From the NCBI GenBank assembly GCA_003225335.1, contig QHZE01000252.1, positions 1 to 36,012 on the forward strand: 36,012 nt of DNA, in the 5' to 3' direction. The DNA comes from Acidobacteriota bacterium. Its GTDB lineage: Bacteria; Acidobacteriota; UBA6911. The notes under the pieces are model-generated. The model saw only the letters and a program-made list of their open reading frames with translations. It did not search any database and was not told the DNA's origin. Shown here in pieces: positions 22,976 through 31,886 of this stretch (positions are counted from its first letter, which is position 1; each line of letters begins with the position of its first letter). Both the position numbers and the translations under genes were made by a program.

Positions 22976-25900
22976 ATGATCATGAAGAGCACGAGGAAGC
23001 CGTGTCTGTTACTCACATTTCTTTTTTTTGTAGTTGTGGCAGAACTCCCTACCGTTTGCCTCGGCCAAATCAACAGGAGTTCCTTGAGCGGTGTTATCAC
23101 AGACACCACCGGAGCTGTAATCGTGGGCGCTAAGGTTCTCTTGATGGAAGAAGGGACCCAAGCAAAATATGAGAGTACGACCGACCAGGCTGGGTATACT
23201 TTTTCTGCTCTGCCTTTAGGGAGGTATACCTTGACTGTGACCCAGAGTTCATTCAAGACGTTTGTTCGCTCGGGAATCGAATTGAACGCTGGAGACAACA
23301 AACGCATCGATTTGACTCTGGAAGTAGGAGAGATGACCCAGCAGGTTGAGATAACAGGAACGGCTCCCGTGCTTGAAACCTCTGAGCCAGTCTATACGGA
23401 TACGATCGCCACGAATACTCTGGAAAAGCTCCCGATTCTTCTCAACGGACTCAAGCGTGATGCCAGCAACTATTTGGCAACGGTTCCAGGCTACCAAGGA
23501 GGAGCCGGATTCACCAATAACATCAATGGATCAATTGGTACTTTTACCGAGCTTTATGTGGACGGTGTACCAGCGGACGGTAACCCTGCCGTGCACGGTC
23601 TGTTCCGGAACGGTTTCTCCAATGAGACCCTGGCGGAGTTCAAGGTCGCCGATTCTCCGTCTGCCGACCAGGGCCCGACTGGCGGAGCACTTATCTCGTT
23701 CGTCACTAAATCAGGCACTAATGATTTCCACGGGAACGTTTACGAATACCACCGGAATACGGCCTTAACGGCTAGGGATTTCTTCTCACCCACGGTGGCT
23801 AAGAATCTTCAAAATGAATTCGGCTTTAGTGTTGGGGGCCCGGTGTGGCTACCGCGTCTCTACAATGGTCGCAACAAAACCTGGTTCTACTTTAACTGGG
23901 GCAAGTCGCGGCGTCGTTATGGAGTTGGGGCGTCTACATACACAATGCCGATCGAGGAATTCAAAAACGGCGACTTTAGCCGCCTCTTGGGTGGGGCAAT
24001 AGGCACGGATGCTTTAGGACGGACGGTTCGAGAGGGCCAAATTTACGATCCATCCACAACGCGGTCCGACGGCCAGGGTGGGTTTATCCGCGAACCTTTT
24101 CAGGGCAACATCATCCCGCAGACTCGCTTTAGTCAAGTTTCCAGCAAATTCCAATCACATTATCCGAAGCTTCCGGCCGGTGCACCACTTGTTAACAACT
24201 ATCTGACATCGGGCGGATCCGGAGCGTTGGATGAGGACTACTATGACATAAAGATAGACCAGCAGATCGGCAATAATCGATTCGCTGGTAAATATTGGCG
24301 ATCTTTTAACTCTACAACCGATCCGTTTAATCTTCCCGCAATCTTTGCGATCCGGACGTTGAGCTTTTCTCGAGGTAGCCATGGTCGCTTCAATTGGACA
24401 AAGACGATCAGTGCCCGTTGGGTGAACGACTCTGCGTTTGGCATAGACCGCGACTTTCTCCGCACCGGATCGCCGGGTGAAGCCGGCATAGGTGCCTCCC
24501 TGATCGGACAGCCGAACGCTCTCGGTCGATGCCTGCCCACGGCTCACGTTGCAGGTTTTTTCTCGACTACGCAAACTGAGCTTAAGTGTGGTCAGGATGA
24601 GGCGGACACGAACTGGCGGTTTACCGATAACACTTCTTATAGTACAGGTAAACACCTCATCAAGTTTGGGGGTATCTACAACAAGTGGGCAGCGAACTTC
24701 CCCATCGAGAATAACGCTCAGTTCACGTTTCTTGCCCCCGAGACAGGTCTTCCTGGTCAGCTTTTAAACAAGACTGGCTATTCTTACGCGAGCTTCTTGC
24801 TGGGCGGTTCCGACAATGCTGCCGCAAAGGGTGCGGAGGACCAGACACCGCGCATGTATATGTTCGGATTCTACGTACAGGACTCTTGGCGCGTGAAACC
24901 GAACCTAACTCTGCAACTCGGTCTTCGCTATGACGTGCAGCCGTTTCCCGTTCACTGGCATGACACCATTTCCCAATTTGACCCGACGGTGCCAAACCCG
25001 GGAGCAGGTGGACGCTTGGGTGCACTGACTTTTGCTGGCATAGGCCCCGGGCGCCTCGGCAGGAGGCAACTGGCGGATACCCATTATAGGGACTTCGGGC
25101 CACGCCTCGGTTTTGCGTACCAGGCCGGTGCGAAAACCGTTATTCGAGGGAACTGGGGACTGTATTATGGACCGAACAACCAAACGATGGCTGGATACGC
25201 CGCGGTCATCCAACAAGGGTATTTTCCCACGTTTAGCCGGGCGTCGCTGGATGGGTACTCGGCTGTTTTCAACTGGGACAGCGGTTTTCCGCTGCCTGCC
25301 ACCCTTGGGCCAAACCTCGTGCCTGAAGTGGCCAATGGAAGTGACACGGCCTTTTTCGGCCGGGATGCAGGGCGGGCACCTCGCATCCAGATGGTGCATT
25401 TTGGTATCCAGCGAGAACTTCCCGGCAAAGCTTTGCTGGAATTCTCGTTCATGGGAAAGTACGCGCACGGTCTCATCTCGGGGGCAGCTGAGCCCATTAA
25501 CCAGCTCGATTACGGGAAGTATGGTAGTCTCGGTGATTTGTTGGGGGCTGATGTGTACTCGCCACAAGCTCAGGCTGCTGGTATTCCAGTCCCGTATACG
25601 GGTTTCCAGGGAACAGTAGCCCAAGCTCTGCGGCCCTTTCCACAATATCTGACCATCAACAACGAGGGAGCGGCGGTGAGTTTCAACACCTATAATTCAT
25701 TTCAGTTGAAACTGCAGAAGCACTATTCCCAAGGCCTGAGTTTTCTGGTCGGTTACACTATCAGTAAGGCGATGACCGACCTCGGCGGGATAGGCAATAT
25801 CCCGGGGTTTTTTGCAAGCTCGCCGCAGGACGCTTACAACCGCAGAACAGAGAAGGCTCTTGCCAACACCGACATTCCGCAGTCACTCATTGTTCATTAT

Positions 25901-26452
25901 TTATATGAGCTGCCAGTCGGGCCCGGGAAGAAGTTCTTAAATCAGAACAACATTTTCACCAAATACATCTTGGGGGGATGGTCTATTTCTGGGTACAACA
26001 GCTACAACTCAGGCACTCCAATTGGGGTCGTGACTGAGAGGGTGCTGCCAACAGTGGGTGGCGCTCTTTTGGGGAACAACCTTCGTCCTGACATCGTTCC
26101 CGGTGCAGCAATCCGAACGAGTGCGGGTTGCGGCGATTTCGATCCAGGTCGTGGGGACCGCTACTTGAACAGCTCTGCCTTTAGTGATCCGGCACCGTGG
26201 AGGTTTGGTAGCGCTTCGCGAGTCCTGGGAAATGTTCGTACATGCGGTAGCCTCAACGAAAATATTTCTATCATTAAGTATATTCCCATAAAGGAAAGGG
26301 TCCGTTTCCAGTTTGGGAGCGATTTCTTCAACGCCTTTAATCGTCATAGTTGGGGCGCCCCGAATTCAGACATCGACAATTCAGGTTTTGGGACGATCAC
26401 CTCAACCGGGCCCGGCCGAGTCATCCAGGTGCATGCCCGGATAGAGTTTTGA
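22976..26452 (+). CDS. Oar-like TonB-dependent outer-membrane receptor 1
   Basis: 1158-residue outer-membrane protein for TonB-driven uptake. The start at 22976 is set by GGGAGG five bases upstream and by the signal peptide that follows (LLLTFLFFVVVAELPTVCLG). Domains: carboxypeptidase-regulatory-like beta-sandwich (about 34-115; SGVITDTTGAV, YTFSALPLGRYTLTV), a plug region (about 120-260; the loop LYVDGVPADGNPAVHG), then a long beta-barrel with alternating aromatic strands, ending VHARIEF with the terminal Phe typical of barrel insertion. Oar-type receptors of Acidobacteriota are linked to sugar or peptide uptake, but the ligand is not known. Two secreted TPR proteins follow on the same strand. 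Composition is less GC-rich than in receptor 2. Confidence 0.93.
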   Translation: MIMKSTRKPCLLLTFLFFVVVAELPTVCLGQINRSSLSGVITDTTGAVIVGAKVLLMEEGTQAKYESTTDQAGYTFSALPLGRYTLTVTQSSFKTFVRSGIELNAGDNKRIDLTLEVGEMTQQVEITGTAPVLETSEPVYTDTIATNTLEKLPILLNGLKRDASNYLATVPGYQGGAGFTNNINGSIGTFTELYVDGVPADGNPAVHGLFRNGFSNETLAEFKVADSPSADQGPTGGALISFVTKSGTNDFHGNVYEYHRNTALTARDFFSPTVAKNLQNEFGFSVGGPVWLPRLYNGRNKTWFYFNWGKSRRRYGVGASTYTMPIEEFKNGDFSRLLGGAIGTDALGRTVREGQIYDPSTTRSDGQGGFIREPFQGNIIPQTRFSQVSSKFQSHYPKLPAGAPLVNNYLTSGGSGALDEDYYDIKIDQQIGNNRFAGKYWRSFNSTTDPFNLPAIFAIRTLSFSRGSHGRFNWTKTISARWVNDSAFGIDRDFLRTGSPGEAGIGASLIGQPNALGRCLPTAHVAGFFSTTQTELKCGQDEADTNWRFTDNTSYSTGKHLIKFGGIYNKWAANFPIENNAQFTFLAPETGLPGQLLNKTGYSYASFLLGGSDNAAAKGAEDQTPRMYMFGFYVQDSWRVKPNLTLQLGLRYDVQPFPVHWHDTISQFDPTVPNPGAGGRLGALTFAGIGPGRLGRRQLADTHYRDFGPRLGFAYQAGAKTVIRGNWGLYYGPNNQTMAGYAAVIQQGYFPTFSRASLDGYSAVFNWDSGFPLPATLGPNLVPEVANGSDTAFFGRDAGRAPRIQMVHFGIQRELPGKALLEFSFMGKYAHGLISGAAEPINQLDYGKYGSLGDLLGADVYSPQAQAAGIPVPYTGFQGTVAQALRPFPQYLTINNEGAAVSFNTYNSFQLKLQKHYSQGLSFLVGYTISKAMTDLGGIGNIPGFFASSPQDAYNRRTEKALANTDIPQSLIVHYLYELPVGPGKKFLNQNNIFTKYILGGWSISGYNSYNSGTPIGVVTERVLPTVGGALLGNNLRPDIVPGAAIRTSAGCGDFDPGRGDRYLNSSAFSDPAPWRFGSASRVLGNVRTCGSLNENISIIKYIPIKERVRFQFGSDFFNAFNRHSWGAPNSDIDNSGFGTITSTGPGRVIQVHARIEF

Positions 26453-26553
26453 GCACGTATAGACGCCGCGGAGAGGGGTGTCTGGCCCGCGGGTCGTTTA
26501 CAAAGCCCCCCGCGCGCCATTTTGTTTTGCCATAATTACATCTCGATTCAGCG

Positions 26554-27747
26554 ATGTCTACCAACTCCGTCACCAACCAGCGCTTTCCGCGTGGGATAAA
26601 GATTCATAGGCTATCGCATCATTTGCTCCAAAAGAGCCGAACTCTCGCAACCGTAGTTTGGATCTTTCATATTTCGTTTGTGGAAACTAACGCTCACCGC
26701 ATCTGGGCTCAGCAGGCCGGCGGCGAGGCGATCCAGAGCAAAGGGCTTGTCCGACAGTCGAACGACCGAGCTCAACAGGATGGAGTCCCACAGCCGACTT
26801 CGCTTCTGCAACTCAATTCAAGCAGCCGCGAAGATCGCGCAGAAAGAGAATTCAAAGAGGCGTTAACGAAAACACCAAAAGAGGACAAATATGTTCGGAG
26901 GTTGACGCTCTTCTATATCGAAAGAAATCGCTATGAGGATGCAATTCGCGTGATTGCCGAACATGTGAAGCTTCGCGGTGTCACTGCATTGGGATACGAA
27001 CTCGAGGCCGAGTTGCTTTTTAAGCAAAAGTTATACGATTCAGCTCTTGAGGCAACGTTAGCCTCGCTGAAGCTGGACGATCATAACGCACGAATGCACC
27101 AGTTGTTAGGTTTGATCCACATTGCCAAACACCAAGATAACGCGGCCGTAGTCGAACTGCAGAGAGCAGCGGAGCTGGATCCGAATCAGCCAAGCACGCG
27201 ATATTTCCTGGCTAGGGTCCTTTACACAACTGGCAACTATGCAGTAGCGCGGGACCAATTTCTGGCCTGTCTGAACATAGATCCCACCTATCGGAAGGCC
27301 CTCGAAAACCTGGGCCTTTGCTACGAAGCCCTTCAGTCATATGAGGAAGCCACTGAGGCCTACCGTAAAGCGATCAGGCTGGAGGAGGAACAAAAGGGAC
27401 CGAAGCACGCGGAGCCCTACGCATTTTACGGGGCCATGCTCGCGCGACTGGGTGAATCAGAGAAAGCTGTCGCCGTGCTACGCCGTGGAGTAGAAGTGAG
27501 CGAAAAATCGTTTGTAGCCAATTACCATTTGGGAAGAGTACTTCTGAAGTTGGGCGAGATCGCGGAAGCTGAGAGATTTCTTATTGCAGCAGCAGACTTG
27601 GACCCGAAGTTTTCACGAACATACTATCTACTAGGCAACCTCCGGCAAAAACAGAACCGCAAGGACGATGCTGCTCGATATCACGCAAAGTTCCAAGAAT
27701 TGGATCAGGTGCCTGAGAATCGCGTCTTTCCGCTTACCGACCGCTAA
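26554..27747 (+). CDS. Secreted TPR protein 1
   Basis: 397 residues. A long basic N-terminal region precedes a hydrophobic segment (TLATVVWIFHISFVETNAHR, about 31-50) that could be a signal peptide ending near WAQQ. The true start is uncertain: no ribosome site precedes ATG 26554, and a TTG nearer the hydrophobic segment is possible. From about residue 95 to 390 come eight or so TPR units, for example ARMHQLLGLIHIAKHQDNAA, STRYFLARVLYTTGNYAVAR and ALENLGLCYEALQSYEEATE, each with the Gly/Ala/Pro pattern at helix turns and 34-residue spacing. Follows receptor 1 by 101 bases. Likely a periplasmic scaffold that helps the receptor system; no catalytic site. Confidence 0.85.
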   Translation: MSTNSVTNQRFPRGIKIHRLSHHLLQKSRTLATVVWIFHISFVETNAHRIWAQQAGGEAIQSKGLVRQSNDRAQQDGVPQPTSLLQLNSSSREDRAEREFKEALTKTPKEDKYVRRLTLFYIERNRYEDAIRVIAEHVKLRGVTALGYELEAELLFKQKLYDSALEATLASLKLDDHNARMHQLLGLIHIAKHQDNAAVVELQRAAELDPNQPSTRYFLARVLYTTGNYAVARDQFLACLNIDPTYRKALENLGLCYEALQSYEEATEAYRKAIRLEEEQKGPKHAEPYAFYGAMLARLGESEKAVAVLRRGVEVSEKSFVANYHLGRVLLKLGEIAEAERFLIAAADLDPKFSRTYYLLGNLRQKQNRKDDAARYHAKFQELDQVPENRVFPLTDR

Positions 27748-27844
27748 ACCAAAAACAATCTTTCATTCGGGTAGATTGGAAATGATTTCAGTCCGCATGG
27801 GACATTGCAGGGCTGACAGAGCACAATTCCGAAAACAACCGGCG

Positions 27845-29704
27845 ATGCGTCTTCAATCCTTTAGCCCTGTCATTTTAGTCTGGATGTTTCTTGCTGTTCC
27901 AACTCTTGGTTTGGCGAGAGCTTTCGGGGTCCAGGGTCAGAACAACAATGATAATGATATCGACGCATGGACTGTTCAGCATTTTCGGCTCGCGAGCGAG
28001 GCACAGCGTCAAAACAATCTCGGAGTAGCAGAAAAGGAGTACCAGCTCATTCTTTCCAGGAGGCCGAAGTTCGCTGAGGTACACCAAAATTTAGGAATCG
28101 TGTACCACCAACAACGAAAATACCGGAAGGCTGTGAAGACTTTGCAAGTGGCCGTATCTTTGAAGCCTGATCTACTTGGAGCCCAAGTATTTCTTGGAAT
28201 TGACAGATACATGATTCAGGAGTTCAAGAGTGCTGTTGGCTCCCTAGAAAAGGCGTTACGGTTAAATCCTGAGGAGAGACAGGCCGGGCTTTACCTTGCT
28301 TTCACCTACCTCGCGCTCGATTCACCTGAGAAGGCCGCGCGACAGCTTCGTAAGACCGCCCAATACTTCCCTGAAGATGTCGAGATCGCGTATCACCTTG
28401 GTGAAGCCTATCTGGAAGGTGTACGTCAGCGCATGGTGTCGCTTCAGCAGGCTGGAGAGCGATCCGCACTGCGCCACTGGGCGCTGGCCATTTCTTCCGA
28501 ACAAAAAGGGGACAGGGATGGGACGATCCTAGAGTATCTCAGGGCTCTTGCTATCGAGCCGAAAAATGTAGAGCTTTACTGGAGATTGGCCATTGCGCTC
28601 CGCAAGGCAGGTATGGCCGATTTATCGGGAGCTGCCTTGCAAAGATACGCGCTACTAAATCCGGATCGGGACCTTGAAAGTCTAGGTCTTGACGCAATTG
28701 CGAGCGAGCCCTCGGGAGATCAGGCGGCGATTGCCGCCCACAAGGATTCTTATGAGCGGCTCTGGGAGTCTTTACCCGCTGCTGAACGGGGGGACGCTTG
28801 GCCCGGTGTTGCAGATGAATTTGTCAACCAGGCAATAGGAAAGTGCGCGCTCTCGACGAGTGGGTCCGAAGTGGAGGCGAGCCTCAAGCTGTACCGAAAG
28901 GGGGATTACAGAGGTGCTGCCGAAAAGATTAAAGGCAGAATAACAGGTCAACCACAAGATTGGCCGTTGGCCTTTCTTCAGGCCCGGTCGTATTTTTTGG
29001 CATCCGATTACGATGCCGCCGAACAGGTAGTCGAAGGGCCGCTTCGCAACTATTTCCATTTGCCCTCTGTGGCTTTACTGAGATTGGAGATCGAAAGCCA
29101 ATTAGCGTTACGCTATTTCGGTCTGGTGGTTGCAAAAGAGCCGAACTCCGATCGGGCGAAGCTACTCCTTGCTAAGTCTTATGGAGCGACGGGCCGGACG
29201 AAAGATGCCATTTCCACCTATCAAGAGATTTTGAAGCAGGCTCCTGATCGTTTGGGAATTCATCTGGCGATCGGACAGCTGTACGAAGACGAACAAAAAT
29301 GGCCGGCAGCGATCGAGGAGTTGAAGGCAGAACTGGCCTTGGCACCTGACAATGCTTTGGCCCTGGCTCATCTTGGTCACGCGTACGAAGAATCTCAGGA
29401 TGCAGATCAGGCAATCCAGGTTTTAAGCAAGCTGTTAGAGACTCATCCGGAGGACGGCCGGGCATATGCAGACCTCGGCAGAGCTTGGGCAATGAAACAG
29501 AACCCTGCGAAGGCTATCGAGGCGTTTGAACGAGCCCTCCTTTATGATTCGAACCAGCATAACCTCCACTATCGGCTGTTCCAGCTGTACAGCAAAATGG
29601 GAGATAACCTTAAAGCCAAAACCCATCTTGCCGCATTTAAGGCGGGAGAAATCGATAAGCAGAAAAAGCTAAGAGCAGCCACGGCTGATCTCCTAAAGCA
29701 ATGA
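27845..29704 (+). CDS. Secreted TPR protein 2
   Basis: 619 residues from ATG 27845, chosen because a signal peptide follows at once (MRLQSFSPVILVWMFLAVPT, ending near ARAFG). ATG 27782 with a weak GGA is the alternative and would add 21 residues. The mature protein is almost all TPR in two blocks: about residues 45-260 (AEVHQNLGIVYHQQRKYRKA, GAQVFLGIDRYMIQEFKSAV) and about 370-610 (RAKLLLAKSYGATGRTKDAI, ALALAHLGHAYEESQDADQA, YADLGRAWAMKQNPAKAIEA). No catalytic motif. It lies 97 bases after TPR protein 1 and shares its lower GC content, so the three genes 22976-29704 look like one unit. After 29704 there is no gene until 29946. Confidence 0.85.
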   Translation: MRLQSFSPVILVWMFLAVPTLGLARAFGVQGQNNNDNDIDAWTVQHFRLASEAQRQNNLGVAEKEYQLILSRRPKFAEVHQNLGIVYHQQRKYRKAVKTLQVAVSLKPDLLGAQVFLGIDRYMIQEFKSAVGSLEKALRLNPEERQAGLYLAFTYLALDSPEKAARQLRKTAQYFPEDVEIAYHLGEAYLEGVRQRMVSLQQAGERSALRHWALAISSEQKGDRDGTILEYLRALAIEPKNVELYWRLAIALRKAGMADLSGAALQRYALLNPDRDLESLGLDAIASEPSGDQAAIAAHKDSYERLWESLPAAERGDAWPGVADEFVNQAIGKCALSTSGSEVEASLKLYRKGDYRGAAEKIKGRITGQPQDWPLAFLQARSYFLASDYDAAEQVVEGPLRNYFHLPSVALLRLEIESQLALRYFGLVVAKEPNSDRAKLLLAKSYGATGRTKDAISTYQEILKQAPDRLGIHLAIGQLYEDEQKWPAAIEELKAELALAPDNALALAHLGHAYEESQDADQAIQVLSKLLETHPEDGRAYADLGRAWAMKQNPAKAIEAFERALLYDSNQHNLHYRLFQLYSKMGDNLKAKTHLAAFKAGEIDKQKKLRAATADLLKQ

Positions 29705-29865
29705 CAATCCTACCTTCCATTCGGTTCACCGTGTCAGTTTGCTGGGCACCTGTGTCAGGGAGTAAAACCAGCGACCGGAGAGCCGTATGTTGGGAGATCT
29801 CCAGTAGTTCTTGGTGTGAGGCGGTGACACCAACCGGTCCGGCGACGCGCAGAGCGCGATTACGT

Positions 29866-29883
29866 TTCGGAATGCATTCCGAA
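29866..29883. promoter_or_regulatory. Operator TTCGGAATGCATTCCGAA
   Basis: Perfect 18-bp palindrome ending 4 bp before the TTGACA box of the aldolase promoter. The inner TCGGAA-N4-TTCCGA recurs at 31817-31832 in the promoter of receptor 2, at nearly the same distance from its -35. GntR-type sugar-acid regulators bind similar GGAAT/ATTCC dyads (inference from memory). Confidence 0.75.
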
Positions 29884-29887
29884 GATC

Positions 29888-29916
29888 TTGACAGCCAGTG
29901 GCCCCGATGATACGGT
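29888..29916 (+). promoter_or_regulatory. Promoter of the DHDPS-family gene
   Basis: TTGACA (29888-29893), 17-bp spacer, TACGGT (29911-29916). The predicted start is near 29923, 23 bases before the ATG at 29946. It rules out the GTG at 29898 as the start codon. Confidence 0.7.
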
Positions 29917-29945
29917 GGAAATCGCTGTGGCCTGGGGCGCTCGCG

Positions 29946-30884
29946 ATGGACCATTCCAACCCGCACGAAATCCGGCAACTCGGCGGCGTCATTCCGCCCA
30001 TGATTACGCCGTTCTCCGACGATGATTCGATCGACAGCTCCCTGCTCCGCACCGAGACGCAGTTTCTGCTTGAAGCGGGAGTGAACGGGATTGTAGTTGG
30101 CGGCAGCACGGGCGAAGGCGCGGGTATGTCCGCCGAGGAATTGTGCGAGGCAACGTCGGTTGTCGTCGAAACCGTGAACGGGAGCATTCCGGTCCTCAGC
30201 GGCGTCATCGCTGATACGTCCGACGAAGCGGTACGGCTCGGAAAGGCGGCGCTCCGCGCCGGCGCGGCGGCCTTGCAGGTGCCGCCGCCGCATTTCAACG
30301 TTGCGATCTCGTCCGCATTGCTTTCGCGTTATTACCGTGCGATCACGGACGGGACGGGCCTGCCGCTGATCATCTATAACGTCATCCCATGGGCGCAGGT
30401 GGCCGTCGAATCGCTCGAGCATCTGGCGGCTGGGAACCCGATGATCGTCGGAGTGAAGCAAAGCGGGCGGAATATCCACCTGCTCGCGGCCTTGCTGGCG
30501 TTTCTCAAGGGGCGAATCCCAATCTACTCGGCTATCGACGATCTCGTGTATCCCTCGTTCATGCTGGGTGCCGACGGCACCATTTCCGGCACATCCAGCG
30601 TCTTCCCACGCGAAACCGTGGAGCTGTGGGAGTGCGTGCGCGAGGGGAATGTTGTGCGCGCTCTCGAGTTGCACAACGCGCTCGTGCCGGTCTGGCGCTC
30701 GCTCGACGGGCCGCAGTTTCCGAGCCGTGTCAAGTACGCACTGGCGCTCCTCGGCCGGGCCGCCGGCAAACCACGCAGCCCGTTCACGTGGCCGCGCGGT
30801 AAAGACGCTGCACGGATCGAGCAGGCCCTCGAAACCGGTGGCTTTCTCGCGGCGGGCCCGCGTGCAACCGTCTCGGAACGATAA
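29946..30884 (+). CDS. DHDPS/N-acetylneuraminate lyase-family aldolase
   Basis: Class I aldolase or dehydratase of the DapA/NanA superfamily, 312 residues, cytoplasmic TIM barrel using a Schiff-base lysine with pyruvate-type substrates. Visible: GVIPPMITPF (14-23), GGSTGEG (52-58, the GTTGE-type carboxylate loop), Tyr144 in IIYNVIP, and Lys171 in VGVKQSG. The usual IYNVPxR is IYNVIPWA, so the Arg that dihydrodipicolinate synthases use for the semialdehyde is missing; a catabolic role on a keto sugar acid is more likely than lysine synthesis (inference). Cotranscribed with the TPR gene 10 bases downstream, and shares an operator with receptor 2. Confidence 0.9.
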   Translation: MDHSNPHEIRQLGGVIPPMITPFSDDDSIDSSLLRTETQFLLEAGVNGIVVGGSTGEGAGMSAEELCEATSVVVETVNGSIPVLSGVIADTSDEAVRLGKAALRAGAAALQVPPPHFNVAISSALLSRYYRAITDGTGLPLIIYNVIPWAQVAVESLEHLAAGNPMIVGVKQSGRNIHLLAALLAFLKGRIPIYSAIDDLVYPSFMLGADGTISGTSSVFPRETVELWECVREGNVVRALELHNALVPVWRSLDGPQFPSRVKYALALLGRAAGKPRSPFTWPRGKDAARIEQALETGGFLAAGPRATVSER

Positions 30885-30894
30885 TCGAGAGAAC

Positions 30895-31772
30895 ATGATG
30901 ACCGTAAAGCTGGCGGGCCTCGGGCTGTTCGCTGTGTGCAGCGTCTACGCGCAATTTTCCGTCGATTCGCTGCCGCCGCACGGTCCTGCCGCGAAGGCGC
31001 GCGCACTCGAGCGCGCTGGCAGAGTCGCCGACGCCGAGAGCATCTTGCGCAATGCGCTCTCGGCGGGCAACGACTCGGCGGAAGTGCATGGTGCGCTTGG
31101 TCTTCTGCTTTACCGTATGGGGCGATTTCGGGATGCCGTGCCGGAGTTGGGGCGCGCTGCCCAGCTCGCGCCGGAGTCTCCCGAGTATTCGCTAAAGCTC
31201 GCCGCGGCGATTCTCGCCGACCATCGGTATTCGGTCGCGCTCGATTTCCTGAATGCGGTCGCCGGTCGTTTTGGCACTATTGCCGAGTATCAATAATGGA
31301 CGTGGCGTACTTCTTTACGGGAAATGCGTGGGCCGGCAGCGGTGATCCCGACAAAGCCGTCGCGTTCTACCGGAAAGCAATTGAAATCAATCCGAAGAGC
31401 GCGGGCTATTACCTCGCTCTCGGAAAGGTCCTGGGCTTGATCGGTCCGGAGCGCGACCCGGAATCAGCGAAGTGGCTGCGGAAAGGGCTTGCGTTGAAGC
31501 CGGGCGACGCGGCGAGCGAGTTCGCGCTTGCGCTTGCCTGCGAGCGCCTGAATGACCTGCCGTGCGCGCGTCCGCTGCTCGAAGACGTGGTGAAGCGCTA
31601 TCCCAACGAGCTTTCGCCGCGCATCGTGCTGGCGCGTATCTACGCCAAAATGCACGAGCCGGAGAAAGCCCGTACCGAGCGCGAGGCGGTGAAGCGGCTA
31701 CAGGAAGCGCAGCGCCGGTCAAATTCGGAACGGCCGTCGTTTTCGGATTCCGAGCTACACCCGCCGCGCTAG
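30895..31772 (+). pseudogene. Secreted TPR protein split at TAATG (frameshift or coupled pair)
   Basis: First frame 30895-31296 (133 residues): signal peptide (MMTVKLAGLGLFAVCSVYAQ), then TPR units, ending GTIAEYQ and stop. Second frame 31296-31772 (158 residues) begins at an ATG overlapping that stop by one base (TAATG) with MDVAYFFTGNAWAGSGDPDK and continues TPR units to SDSELHPPR. The repeat phase runs across the junction, and the second half lacks a signal peptide, so I favour one gene that lost a single base near 31294 (AEYQ-x-MDVAYFF). Two translationally coupled proteins remain possible. It lies between the aldolase and receptor 2 genes. Confidence 0.75.
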
Positions 31773-31816
31773 CGGGACCTCAACACACTCGCCTCCATGA
31801 CCGGCCGGAATCAAAA

Positions 31817-31832
31817 TCGGAAGATATTCCGA
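31817..31832. promoter_or_regulatory. Operator TCGGAAGATATTCCGA
   Basis: TCGGAA-N4-TTCCGA, the same dyad as at 29866-29883, ending 6 bp before the TTGACA box of receptor 2. Both centres lie about 49-50 bp upstream of the predicted transcription starts. Confidence 0.75.
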
Positions 31833-31838
31833 AAGCGA

Positions 31839-31867
31839 TTGACACCCTCTCAGAGGCGTGGCTAAAT
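31839..31867 (+). promoter_or_regulatory. Promoter of TonB receptor 2
   Basis: TTGACA (31839-31844), 17-bp spacer, CTAAAT (31862-31867; TAAATT one base on is an alternative at 18 bp). The predicted start is near 31874, leaving a short leader with AGGAG 6 bases before the ATG at 31887. Confidence 0.7.
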
Positions 31868-31886
31868 TCCGATCACAGGAGCTACC

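Noticed and set aside
29898-29945. GTG at 29898 as start of the aldolase
   Set aside because: It would lie inside the promoter spacer between TTGACA and TACGGT, and the added 16 residues do not match the family.
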